Assembly (NCBI RefSeq): GCF_000003815.2
Contig: NC_049995.1
Location: 10,344,595 to 10,408,594 of the forward strand
Direction of reading: 5' to 3'
Length of the DNA stretch: 64,000 bases
Source: Branchiostoma floridae
Taxonomy: Eukaryota > Chordata > Leptocardii > Amphioxiformes > Branchiostomatidae
The position numbers were made by a program, and so were the translations under genes. The number at the start of each line of letters is the position of its first letter. Within the stretch, counting starts at the first letter, position 1. The notes under the pieces were generated by a model. It was not told where the DNA came from. It was given only the letters and a program-made list of their open reading frames with translations, and did no database searches. This document shows positions 45,301-56,900 of this stretch, in pieces.

Positions 45301-48300
45301 AGAAAAGCCAAAAACAACTCACTCTCTTATTAAGGTTGACAGTACACGACTGTAATAATCACGTTAACAGCTGGTATAGAAAGTGCATCATAAGACCATC
45401 ACCCTATCCAAAGGGGTTTATAGGAAGCAATTATCCTATAACTTCCTTGTCCACTCAAAATGATTTGTACATTGTACGCACCCGATGGCCACGAGTGCTT
45501 TCCCAGCAAACGCCTCCTTGTAGAACCTCATGGATGAAGGGATGGTGCCTGTTACCCAGTACATCATCACACTGGTCAGCAGCTCATCCTGGGGAGGAGA
45601 ACAGAATATCGGTCAAGGTATCCTGGGGAGGAGTACAGAAGATGAAGATTACACTGGGATCCCGGGAAGGAGAGCAGGATATTGATCAGGGTATCTTGGG
45701 GAGGAGAACAAACAGATAAAGTTTTGATATACCAGGAAGGGGAACTGGAAATTGATCAGAATACCATGGGAAGGAAAATTTACAGATGAAGTTTACACTG
45801 GGAAGGCCTCAGAACTGAATATTGATCAGAATACCTCTGAAGGAGAACACAAAGATAAAGGTTACACTGGGAAAGAGAGCAGTTGCTGAAAGAATCCTGG
45901 GAATAGACTTTTAAGGTCAGTGCAAAGATGACAACTTGGATGGAGAAAGGAATACTAATTAGGCAATATCTGGAGAAGATTCTTCAAGTAGCTTTTTTCA
46001 TTTTCCTTAAAGCTTGACTTGTATCTCTTTGTACAGTACTTATTAATCAATAGAAACTCCTTCAATGGGCCTTAGTACACTGACACTAGACCTAGACCCT
46101 ACTCTTTCATTCCATGAGTGTGACAAAACAAGAAAGCTGGCCGGTGCGTATTTTGGAAAAAGCCTGGATGTTAAACAAAATCACACGAAAAAAGAGTTTT
46201 TAAACATCGAATTACTAAATTGTTTTTTCTTCTATTAAAAAAAACACTTACATGAGATTTGTCTAACAAAAAAAAAAAAATTTTAGCAAGTGGGGTTCAA
46301 ACCCACGATCTACGGCTGGAGAAGCAAATTGCTCCAATAGGTACCGTGCTGTAGACCGCTCGGCCACGCTGGCTTGATACGCAATAGGGCGTATAGAAGG
46401 GCTATTAGAAGGGTTTGGTTAAATTGACCGATCCATGCATCCATGCATGCATCCATGCAAACCAAAGGGTTGAAAGAACCGCTTCTCCCGTCTCATAGCC
46501 GGTGCTATGCACCGGCAAAAATCACTTTTTAACCCCATACCTTGGTGTAATATTTCTCCAGCCCTCCATCAGCCAAGTCCCTGTTTGCTGGGTTTGTCCA
46601 AGTGGAGAATTTCTCTAGAATGTAGGCGGCCAAACCCACAGGGGAGTCATTCAGGGCAAAACCTAAAACAAAAGTACAAATTGCATTACAATTATGTCAA
46701 TGACATTAAACTGTTTTTAGCAAAGGCAATGACAGCCAAGTTTGACAAGTAAGGAAGACTTTACATGATTGAGTACAAGCATGCCAAGAATAATTTTCCA
46801 ATGAGGTGTTGTGACTGTTATGTTTTACATGCAGTCATAGCCCGCCTCACTAATTCAAATGAATTATTTGTTGAAGCGTTATTGGTCATTTGGATCCTGT
46901 GTTGCTTGTAACTTGTTCTTCAGTAGTATTTGAAAGTTGGATATTCCATACCTACAGTGTCCGGCTTTGATGCCTGTAGGTGGAAATAACCAGACTCCTG
47001 TAGTGTGTCCAGAAGCTTTTTACTTACAGGATACAGCTAAAAAGGAAAAAAAAATAGACACAAATTCATTAAGTATTTGACGGACAAATTAAAGTTACAA
47101 GACATGCCCAACGGTGGCCACATGACAAAATTCTGTTCTCTATTGGCCGAATCACTAATTGCGATTGACAGCTGGAATGGTCCATTCTTGTTAACACTAT
47201 ATATCGACCTTTTTTGTACCAGTATTAAGAATAATCTTGTACATGTACTGTTCTACGTTATACCATCTTTAATACAATATAATGATTCTAAAACACACCC
47301 TTTTGTAGTCCGCTTCTGTTAGTCCAGCCAATGAGGGAGCCACACTGCCCAGCATCATATAGAAGGCATACGCACCGCCCATTTCTATGGTCGGCATGTT
47401 CGTATGGAGTCCCTTAATAACACTACAAAGCAAAAAGAACAGTGTTAGATGTTAAAAGTACCTATGACAAAAAGAGGAATTTGATTTCAATTGATTGGTA
47501 CAAAAACACTTACATTATTTTAATGACAAATGTTTTTTTTTTAGAATAAACAATTTGAAATTTAATTGACCAGAAAAACAATTTGATTCCAGACTCTAGG
47601 TCAACAACTTAAAAATGCTTTACCAAATCAAGTTCATTTCTTATTGAGTACATAGCAGGGAGTGACAAATATTAGGCGGAAGGCATTAATAGGTCCCGAG
47701 GGATGAGTTAAGTTATACATAATTAGGGTATAATGATACATGATAATATATATTTATGTATAATTATACATAAAGATTTTTTTCCCATTATACACAATTA
47801 TACATAACCCATTTTACTGTTGAACATATCCCTTATTACCATTGGTATTAATACTCATATACTAAAGTTCTTCCAACACAACCCTCATCACTGTTACGAA
47901 CAGAGACGAGGGGGGATACAAACTGAGCCATGTTTAGGACGGCATTCTCACTGATGCAGCGCCACCTACATTGGCTATATATATTAGTAGCAGTGAAAAG
48001 GTCTCATTGATGTATTACTCCGAGTGGGTACCCTAAAAGAGATCCAAGCCAAAAAATGAACGGCTGCACGGATGCATGTTTTTAGCGGTGAGAAATTCCC
48101 TTTTAGCCAGCGGAACTGATCTCAAAAGTTAGATTGGTGAAAGCTTGTTTGTACCTGAAGAAATTAGCAGGTAAAGTTTTGCAGCCGCGCGCTAGGTCGG
48201 AGGTACACAGTCGTGGGTTCTGAGTGGTGCGGTTGTACAATAGCAGCGAAAAAGTGCCTTTTGTGGGGATTGACTAAGCGTAGTTTGTAATTGCTATAAA

Positions 48301-49849
48301 AAAAGTTCCTATGTATAGTTTACATTGGCAATTTTTTCCCACAATAAAGGGTAAATGTGCTCAACATAGAATGAAAAATCTGCTGAAATTTCATGTAGCT
48401 TCATTATAAACGCGCCCATTTTAACCACGAATTATAACATAGAAGTCTATGGGAAGAAGAAACTCATCAATGAGACCAAAAGTAGATCCAGTCATTCTAC
48501 CCTGATGATGGTGCCTGATGGACACCGAAACGTTGGAAGTGAGTACTGTTTGGTTGTGTTATAAGAACTTTACTATACGATTATGAATTCTGGTGAACTG
48601 TTTTGACCTGAATGTACCTTGGCTTCAAGACAGCCATGTTACGTGTGATCATCGCACCCCAGTCTCCTCCCTGTACATAAAACTTCTGAAAACCCAGCCT
48701 TTCCATCAGCTTATGGAACATCTGGGCTGCAGCGATCTGGTCAAAACCTGTACAGAAAAATGAACAAAAAAAATTAATGGTCAATGGTTTGAGCTTCTTC
48801 AGAATGTGTAGGTGAAGGTTAGACATCCTGGTAATAAGATAGGACAAAAAACAGTTAGTGAGTGACTCAAGCAACTGGATATGATTTTGGAAATGGTCAG
48901 ACGCTTTTTAATTAGATGAAAACAATCATTTTCTAATAACTACAGATTATCAGGTGATATCAAGATTTGCGAACGTTTGTAGCTTTCATCACTATGTACA
49001 TGAATTTTCTGAAATAATGAGTCATAGAAAAAAATAATATTAGGAGCAATACAACCTGATGACATCATCCATATGGCCCAAAAATCATAATTAGAATTCT
49101 TTCATGCCCATAATATATCGACATTCGTTACATTCTTTCTTAATCAATTAATGAGAAAACAATGGAAGGTCGAAATGCCAATTTAGCCAGGTAGGAAACC
49201 TTAAATAAGACTTTTTCATTACTCACCCTTTTTATGAGGAATCTCGGAGAAGCCATAACCAGGGATGGAGGGGGCAATGACCTCAAACACATCATCCTCA
49301 CTCCCCCCGTGACTAGTGGGATCTACCAACATCGGGATCATCTTATAAAACTCAAACACCGAACCGGGCCAACCGTGAACGATCAACAGGGGTTTAGCTG
49401 TCTGACCTGGCTTCAGTTTGGGTTTAGCGTGAATGAAGTGTAGATCTATTCCCTCAATGTTTGTCTTATAATGGGACAACGTGTTTAAGTATGCTTCTTG
49501 TTTTCTCCAGTCATACTGAGTTTTCCAATAGGTTACGAGGTCGATCATGTATTCGCGGCGGAAGCCATATTGAAACTGAACGTCTTCGAGAGCATCGAAG
49601 AATCGAGTGTTTGAGAGACGATTTTTGAGATCTGCTAGCGCAGAATCTGACACATTTACAATGATGCCGTACACGTTTTCGTCCTGTTTTGTATCGGGTG
49701 ATGGTTTTGCCCCCCTCCCCCAGTAGTTGTCTTGGAACTCGAGGGGCTCTGGTGGGGTTTTCAAGACTCCAGAGAATAAAACAGCTATCGCCACGGCAAC
49801 TATGACGAAAAAGGTAGTGAGCTTCCAACCCATGGTTCCAGAGAAGTAC
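44512..49849 (-). CDS. EPHX1-like: EH-C: microsomal epoxide hydrolase (EPHX1 family)
   Basis: Coding exons: 49833-49227 (the exon begins at acceptor 49849, 16 bases before the ATG), 48747-48618, 47422-47299, 47036-46952, 46662-46541, 45588-45482 and 44743-44512, giving 468 aa. Features in order: N-terminal hydrophobic anchor (residues about 5-24), HGWPG (153-157), nucleophile Asp231 in QGGDWGA, Tyr304, Tyr379, Glu407 in FPHEIISH, His435 in TGGHF. All catalytic positions expected for EPHX1 are kept. The acid-loop variant (FPHEIISH) differs from EH-A and EH-B and may alter the active-site rim. Intron phases equal those of EH-A and EH-B. The exon-3 donor (AGG/GTGTGT) and exon-6 donor (GG/GTGCGT) are weak by consensus. 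Two candidate 5' non-coding exons lie upstream (50638-50780 and 52403-52560). Confidence 0.95.
44817..45168. mobile_element. GGTACCGG-ended inverted-repeat element in EH-C last intron
   Basis: The ends AATAGGGATGGGTACCGGTA and TACCGATACCCAGCCCTATT are inverted copies. Just inside the left end lie GGTCCAGGTCCGGACCTGA palindromes. Related copies sit at 31770-32200 and 35880-36320. No coding capacity is present. Confidence 0.65.
45230..45302 (+). repeat. (CA)n microsatellite
   Basis: An interrupted CA tract in the last intron of EH-C. On the gene's strand it reads as (TG)n and ends about 180 bp downstream of the exon-6 donor. Frames through it are HTHT or CVCV only. Confidence 0.95.
45585..45905 (-). 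repeat. Minisatellite built on the EH-C exon-6 acceptor
   Basis: The acceptor sequence CTCCTCCCCAG/GATGAG is followed upstream (minus-strand sense) by copies at about 45625, 45660, 45695 and beyond, for example CTCCTCCCCAG/GATACC and CTCCTCCCCAAG. The units share the ATTGATCAG...TACACTGGGA content of the EH-B array at 34786-35042 but are more irregular. The array is therefore ancestral to the EH-B/EH-C split or arose twice. Confidence 0.75.
46288..46378 (-). repeat. tRNA-like sequence (Leu/Ser type), probably a pseudogene
   Basis: On the minus strand a GCCAGCGTGGCCGAGCGGTC start carries an A box, and GTGGGTTTGAACCCCAC carries a B box with a perfect T stem. Between them is a long middle compatible with a variable arm. 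The acceptor stem pairs at only about five of seven positions and the anticodon arm is unclear. It may be a decayed tRNA gene or SINE head. It lies in EH-C intron 5. Confidence 0.55.
47880..48580 (+). repeat. Dispersed repeat in EH-C intron 2
   Basis: The segment starts near GTTACGAACAGAGACG, includes AGCGCCACCTACATTGGC and ends with the motif CCTGATGATGGTGCCTGATG followed by GACACCGAAACGTTGG. A shorter relative lies at about 12940-13140 in an intron of the fibrinogen-related gene (CGCCACCTACATCGAC and TTGAAACGTAGGC). The ...ATCGAAACGTTGG-type ending is common in deuterostome retroelement tails. The class is uncertain. Confidence 0.45.
48940..49205. mobile_element. Truncated copy of the TTAA-flanked hairpin element
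   Basis: The right half (ATTCTTTCTTAATCAATTAATGAGAAAACAATGGAAGG, given here as its shared core ending ATGCCAATTTAGCC) matches the right arm of 59974-60376, and the end keeps CCTTAA. The left arm is degraded. A further diverged relative lies at about 5300-5500. It sits in EH-C intron 1. Confidence 0.65.
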
Positions 49850-50637
49850 CTATAGAGGAGAAGAAATTGACGCAGAGTTAAAGAAAATTAATGCATGTCA
49901 AATATTAGTCTGTACATTCTTTTACATCTGGTTGTGGCTGAATGGCGTTAATTCTTTTTATCATTGGAAATATATGCTGCATAGGACTATTACAGTGCTG
50001 TATTACGAATTCACGAATAAATGAATAATTTGCCTTTTGTCAAACTACTTGCACACAAAACTCCTATTATACCATTAGGCTCACCCCTGAGGCATTGCCA
50101 AAAATTATCAGTTAATATTTACTGCAAAAGCTTAGCCTGGAGTCCAGCAATTGGGCAGCGAGTGCAAGGAGCCTGGGTAGAAATTCAATGGTACCCAGGC
50201 TTAAGGTTTAACCGCCATAAATACATAGTATGTATTCATGGCTTTCACAGGCCTGTTAATAATTCACAACCCCACATGGTACACATGTAGCTTTACTTTG
50301 GGCACCCAACTTAAGAGGGCTATGACACTCTTTATATAAAAAGAATCAAAAGATGCTAATAAATTAACATGTATTAAATTAGATTTCCTGTCAGGTGATT
50401 GGTATGCAAAGAATTAGAAATGCCCTCAAAACTTATTACCCCGAAATGGGTGCATACAGGGAAATCTTAAAATGACCCTTGGATTTTGAACCTGAAATTA
50501 AATCAACCCCCTTCTTTAAAATGCCTTCTTTCTTTGATTTTACTATTTTTAGCATTTGGGCATCCATGGATCTTATTATATTGCACGATTCTAAAGTTCA
50601 CACACTGGTTTGACATTCAGGTTTGGTTATAGCTTAC

Positions 50638-50790
50638 CTTAGAAAAAAGAATGGCCAGCAAGATATTAATCCCTAGACTCGAGTAAGATGGAGGTGAGCA
50701 AATATAGTTCGTTAGTTCTACTTTGACCAGGGAACAAATAAACCAAGCAACGTGCCCCACAGGTCATTGACTTTTGACCTTTGCTGCATC
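50638..50790 (-). promoter_or_regulatory. Candidate 5' non-coding exon / promoter A of EH-C
   Basis: On the minus strand a donor CTAAG/GTAAGC closes at 50638. The sequence before it (CTGGCCATTC, CTCGAGTC, TATATTTG) matches a second region at 52403-52560. EH-C's coding exon 1 has a proper acceptor at 49849, so a spliced leader exon is required. AGGTCAAAAGTCA on the minus strand (50780-50768) is a DR1-like nuclear-receptor site. The transcription start is not known. Confidence 0.5.
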
Positions 50791-51599
50791 AACATGCAAA
50801 GAAAAAGTAGGGAATAAAACGTCACAAATTTCACAGCATTCAATATATTTTATATAGTTTAGACAAAGATTAAAACACATAAGAGTATATTTTTCTTGAC
50901 TTTAAGTTAGGGTTTAGTTGAGTGATAAACATTGATGATACTCCAGAAATGTGTTTTGTTGTGCTTGTTTGTTGTTACTGTTACAGTAGTTTTGGGTGTT
51001 TTGGATAAGCCCTCTCACAGAGATCAGAACACATTTGTGGCGGAGCGAGGCTATTGACACACCCAGTGCTAGAAACCACTAAAATGAGGAAATCTTATGA
51101 TTATATTTGACAATCAACACTCTGAAAAATACAAATGGCATCCTGTGTCCATTATCAACCCAAAATACGATCTTTTTCACGTGTTTGCGGCACAATTTTA
51201 AACATCGGAATCTGCTATCATATAGGGTGCTAGTTTTACTGTCACCGCATGTGATCATGGCAGCCATGTTGGATCGGTTAGGAACACGTTTTCAGCTGTG
51301 TTTACCGACGAATTCCTGCCGTATTGGAGAATTTGCTGCCTCAAAACTTATATCACTAAGGAAGCGAAGTTAAAGTTGTTGTTTTACCTCCATTACTTTT
51401 AATGTGAAAGAAATATTCTTCCGAGTCGCTGCCGATAGCGCCGGAACCACACGGCCGAAAATTATGACATGTTTTGTGGTCACTGGTCAGTGTTATTTTT
51501 GGTTTATGATGTTAACAGAAACTTTAAAAGTTGTTTATATATAAAATATTCTTATATCAAATGGATGTTTAAAAAGGGACAAGAAAAACAAAAAAAATA

Positions 51600-51693
51600 A
51601 AATAAAAAATCTCCGGCGCGTACTCGAACCGGGTCGGAGCTGTTATCATGAATTCCCGGGTCAACGCTTTATCCACTGCGCTACGCCTAACGT
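51600..51693 (-). repeat. tRNA-like sequence (Arg type), probably SINE head or pseudogene
   Basis: On the minus strand GGCGTAGCGCAGTGGATAAAG resembles an A box and CCCGGTTCGAGTACGCGCC a B box with a T stem. The distance between them suits a tRNA, but the acceptor stem is poor. An A/T-rich tail follows on the minus strand, which favours a SINE. Confidence 0.5.
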
Positions 51694-52402
51694 ACACGTT
51701 AAAGGCTGTATTAACAGGTATCCAAATGTAGGGGATAACTTGAATACGTCCGTTCATTCCAAGATTCAAAGATTCCAATGTCTAATCTTCCGAACAATGT
51801 CTAATTAATTATTGCTTGTGTAAAATATTGCCGGAAAGGCATGTTACAAGCTCTGATTGGCTGACTGGCATCTCGGTGTGTCAATAGCCTGTTTGGCTAT
51901 TGGCACACTGAGTGTGTCTAAGCCACAGCGTTTGTGGCGACATGAATTCTAGGGAATATGCTATCCCAAAACTAGTGCTCAGCTTAAGGGGGCCCAAACT
52001 TATGTCACTTCTTCCCGAGCAAGATCAAGCTATCTAACACCTAAAAATCATCATTCGTGATCATAGTCTGTTCAGAACACGAGATAGCATAGCCAGACGT
52101 TCTGCTGCAGTACCAAGGGAAGCCACTAGGGGACCCAAAATCTAATCATTTCCAGCTTTCATCACAAGTATGATACCTTCCACCCCTGAGCCATTCTTGA
52201 GTTATCTTGTTCACAGACAGACAGACACATGACATACACATACTCACACACAATATTTTCATGGATAACACAACATGGTATTGGTAACACAAATAAAGAT
52301 TTTCATGAATATTTTTAACCCAAGGTATTCATGGCTATCATTCATATTCATTGATTCAAAGTTCACACACCGGTTTCACAATCAGTAAATGTTAATACTT
52401 AC

Positions 52403-52560
52403 TTTCAAAACAAGAACGGCCGCCAAGATGTTTATTTGAAGACCGAGACATGCATATATAGGTCGTTCTTCTACTCTACAGACTACAAAATAAATCGAGA
52501 AACGCGCCAAGAAATAGGTCAACACTGGTCATTAACCTTTAACCCCGACAGCATCAAAAC
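52403..52560 (-). promoter_or_regulatory. Candidate 5' non-coding exon / promoter B of EH-C
   Basis: This region duplicates 50638-50790: shared order of GTTCACACACYGGTTT (downstream), a donor (GAAA/GTAAGT at 52403), CGGCCGTTCTTG, TATATA-containing stretch, and a TTGACC/GGTCAA block. On the plus strand AGGTCA-ACAC-TGGTCA (52516-52531) is a DR4-like site. It may be an alternative first exon of EH-C or a non-functional duplicate. Confidence 0.45.
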
Positions 52561-53917
52561 AACAAGAAAGGTGAAAGCATAAAATCATACAATTCTACCG
52601 TAATGATTTAAACCACACATATTTATATTTCTATTTATGATATCAATATTTAGCATTGTATGACTCATATAATATTATGTCATGATATCATGGAAAAGAC
52701 CGACGAATTCTCCGAAATCATGTGTCTTTCTTTTCACTTGTTTGCGGTAGCGGAGAGTTTCAATATGGCCGATACGGTCTAGAAAAATTTTGTCCATAGA
52801 AAAAGAAGGTATTTTATGATTGATAAAGTGATCTTTCCGGTGGAAGACATGCCAACTGGTCTGTAATATGAGCAAACTGTTGTTATTTGACAACTTTTGA
52901 GGTAAGTGTCAAGTGTCAGGTGCTCTAAAATGATGCTTATAGCCCAAATGTTTAGTTTCTGTTTTGCGTTTTAGATTATTTTTATGGGGTAGGATGATTT
53001 GATATAATTTGTATCTCACTCATGAACGCAAATAGCACGCAATATAATGAGCTACATACAGTACCATGGATGCCAGGCTTTTCTCAAGCCATACACAGAC
53101 AGGTCCTCGGCAATTCCATAGCCATAGGGCCAAATTATTTTGCCCCAAAATTATGAAATGTGAGAGGAGGCGCAATTGAGGGAGGGGGGTTTGTAGGTTG
53201 GTTAGAGTACCATGTAAAATTTCCATGGGCATGCGATATCCCTGGAGCTGAGGAGCTGGCCTGTGGAGGTTCTTGAAGCAGTCACAAACCACCGTAAAGG
53301 CGACTATATAGTCACATTAAGTTAACTGTTCAGTAATGGAAATCCTGGTGCCTAGCCTTTACATAAATTATATAGAACTTCATGTGCAAACTCAAAGCCT
53401 CCATTGAAGTTGATCAACACTCCATTTTCTACCTACCACAAAATTAAATCCCTGAAGACTCAAAATGCATTCACATTTTAACAGCGGGGTTCAAATGCCG
53501 CCAAACTGTCCATGCCAAATGGTCTGACCTTTTGGCGTAGTGGTTAGCGGTATTGCCATTGGGTTTGTGATCTGGCGGCCTGGGGTTGGCGTGGGTTTGA
53601 ATCCCTGGATCCAGGAGACTTATATTCACCCCTTGTGTTTCAACATACAGTATTTGAGGACACTATATGATAGGACATACTAGGTAATTGCAGGACATAT
53701 AAGGTACATGAATTTGCAGGACATATTAGGTAAAGTTTCTCTTCTCCTGTGGCTGCAAACTTTTTCTGCAACAATATCAAATCAAGGGCCAGCAAGAAAA
53801 TTTAGGCAGTCTGATTATTGTTCGTGCAATGCCATAGAATCTCTTTTGATAACGTTGATTCTTTTTCAGATCTGTCCGAGATATTGTTCCAACAACAGTT
53901 GACCCACAGTTGTGTGA

Positions 53918-56900
53918 ATGACCAAGCTAGGAGCTATGAAACATGGACATGGACATGGACACCAATGTGGGTGTGGCAAGCAGAGACTTCCCACTGCAGT
54001 ACCTCACTCAATCCCCAGGAGGAGTGGTTTTGCATTTATCCAGGTGGTGAGCAGGTTTGCCATCGATGTGTTGGTGAGGTGCTGGGCGCTGTGCAGCACG
54101 GGACTGCTGGCAGTGCTGCTCTTCTATTGGCTGTACGGAGGATGGGTGGCCTCCATCGTGGTCTGGATCTCCATATTTGGTAAGTATGAACTCCATATTT
54201 GTAAGTATGAGAGGTGCTTAGAGTTACAATTGTCCACTCCATATTTGGTATGTTTGAGAACTTGGCTCCATATTTGGTATGTGTGAGAAGTCTCCTCCAT
54301 ATTTGGTATGTGTGACAAGTCACCATATTTGGATATGTGTGAGAAGTCTTCATATTTGGAAAGTGTGAGAAATCTCCATATTTGTTAAATCTCCACATTG
54401 AGAAGTTTCCATGTTTGGTAAATGTGAGAATTTTCCATGCAAGTATTTGGTACTGTAAATGCAGGAATTTTCGCGGTGGTTTTATGTTCGCGCTTTTCGT
54501 GGTGGCCGCTTCACCGCGAATTTAAAACCACCCCGAACATTTTTCCATAACAGTAAGAGACTGCAGTGCATGGTGCTACCACGAACTTAAAACCACAGCG
54601 AAAAGTCCTTTTATTTGCTACCGAGGAATTAAATCACCGCGAACTTAAATGCAATTACAGTAGTATATTACAATGTAGCATGCCCCATACATAAATACAG
54701 TTGTACTTCCATATATTCAGGAACTAAAACTCTCTGAACATTTTCCATTTTCTAGGAATCTTCTACAACTACCAAGACTACCTCCTGTACTACCCTGAGG
54801 TGCCCAAATCCTCGCGACTGCTGGTTCAGTCTCCCCAGGGGTGGAACGTACCCTTTGAGAGCCTCTTCATAAAGGCCAGGGATGGGACCAGGCTGCATGC
54901 ACTATTACTCAAACAGCCAGAGGGCCTCGCTGCAACCGCACCCACTGTGCTGTTCCTCCATGGAAATGCCGGGAATATTGGACATAGGTACACAGCTACT
55001 TTTGTGCTTTGAGTGTGTTGTGGATTTGTGGAAAATTCTTCTTGGAAAATGGTAGAAATAAGGCTGTTTATCCTACACAGGCTTTTAACTAGGATTTTAT
55101 TATAAAGGGTCCACATTTCTTAGTGAGTCATGGTAAGTGATAAAGGCACCACTATTGTAGAGGGGTCCGGGGGCATCCACCTTCCATAGTGCAGAGTTTT
55201 TGAGAATTTTAAGTTAAAATAGTGCATTCTGAGGGCAAAATTACTGTCAGAGAGGTCACAGTAGAAGACTGACCACAAATGACCTCATGCCATCCCTGGT
55301 CAATCAGAATTCCATGCTTGTCAGAGGATCTGCTCCCCAGTGTAAGGGTGTCTAGTGCATCCAATTTCTTGTTATTTTTAAGAAAACCTCGTCCAAATGA
55401 CCCCATGACGCATGCCAGGGTATACGTAAAAGCCTGTATACATATGTAAAGATGTGTTTAAGTGAGGTTAAACAAAATATTAGTTTGTAGGACTGGTATA
55501 GACCATGTGAAGGTAAAACATTTTGTTCTTGTATTTGCTTGCAAGTGTTGCCTTTCTAGTTCTTTTTCTATTTAAACCCATCACTTTTGTTCCAGGTTAG
55601 TGAATGCAGTGGCCTTGTATGCAGCAGTATCAGTTAATGTTTTACTGCTGGAGTACAGAGGGTATGGCAAGAGTGATGGCTCACCTTCAGAAACAGGTAT
55701 GATATTTGAAATGATATGATAGTTAAACCTTATCCCTGCTAGTCTTATTACACTATACAGAAGAAGCCAGTTTTGAAATTGCACAACAGATAAATGCACA
55801 CTTCTCTTATTTGCACAAAATTCAAAATCCCAAATCGGTGTGGTCCAGCTGGATGACTTTGCATTGTTGCACCATCCAGATAATTGCACGAAATGCGCTG
55901 GCTAGTATTAGAGTGTGCAATTAAATCATTATGGTTTCTACAGTAACTGTATATCCATTGGCTTCAAGTTTTAGCAACAGGAAAGAGGTTGAAAAAGTTT
56001 GTTACCAAGAAAATAAACAGTCTGTTTTGATTTAAAGAAAGATTGTTTGATTGCTATTTCTAGCCATACATAAAGACATGTCTTTATCAATCACAGTTTT
56101 ATCAAATGAAAGCTAGACAAACAAACTATCTGTATTGGATTTTAAAACTAAAATACTTGAGAGTAAAACTGCAGTTTGTACAAAAGCCACAAGGGGGCCC
56201 AAATATATGAAGTCTTGAAGTTCTATCTTGGACTATCTTCTACATGTACATCCAAGAAAGTAAGCTATAACGGGAGGTACCCCAACACGGTACGCTTTTT
56301 CTTGCGCTCAAACTCATGGCGCTCCATCGCTAGTTGCCTGAGAGTGGTCAAATTTTGATGACTGAATTTTTAACTCATAGATTTGAACAACATACTTGAA
56401 TAAGAAATGCATTCATGTGGTTCATGAACCTTTTGCGCTGCGTGTTAGAAGTGGCAAACACTGAGAGACAATTTCGTGTATGTAACCTTCCAATTTTGTG
56501 CTACGCTGGACAGTGTGCCTAACTCGGTACGCTTTTTTTTATATTTTGCTCTCTTCAGAAGTAAGTGGTAAATTTAAGTACACAGAAAAAAATTAATAGT
56601 ATGATATTTTAGCTTTCTTTTGACAGTAAAATCGTGACTGTATGTACTTCTTGTCTCACATGAGGAAGGCTGTACCTAGAACAATCCAGCTGATGTTTTA
56701 CGGGCAATGGGCTGAATGCACTGATTGTGAATGCCCGACTAAAAAAAAACATTACGAAAAAACGACACCGCCAACATCAACAAAACTCTGTCTGATTATA
56801 TGAAAATATCATCTACATCTCTCTGTCAAGTCTTATTTTCATAGACAGCACGAATCATTTGTTTACAGTCAAATAAATCTTTGGAGCGTTCTCTAGTCTG

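Larger units (their letters stand above)
49861..53869. other. Intergenic region between divergent EH-C and ABHD13
   Basis: Apart from the two candidate leader exons and the tRNA-like sequence at 51600, no gene is supported. About 53525-53615 is another tRNA-like head (TTTTGGCGTAGTGGTTAGCG and a B-box GGGTTTGAATCCC). About 52160-52270 is a repeat tail with CAGA/CACA ending. ABHD13 probably has a non-coding first exon somewhere here, because an acceptor precedes 53870. Confidence 0.5.

Noticed and set aside
46288..46378. Functional tRNA gene
   Set aside because: The A and B boxes are good, but the acceptor stem has mismatches and no clear anticodon arm folds, so it is listed as a probable pseudogene.
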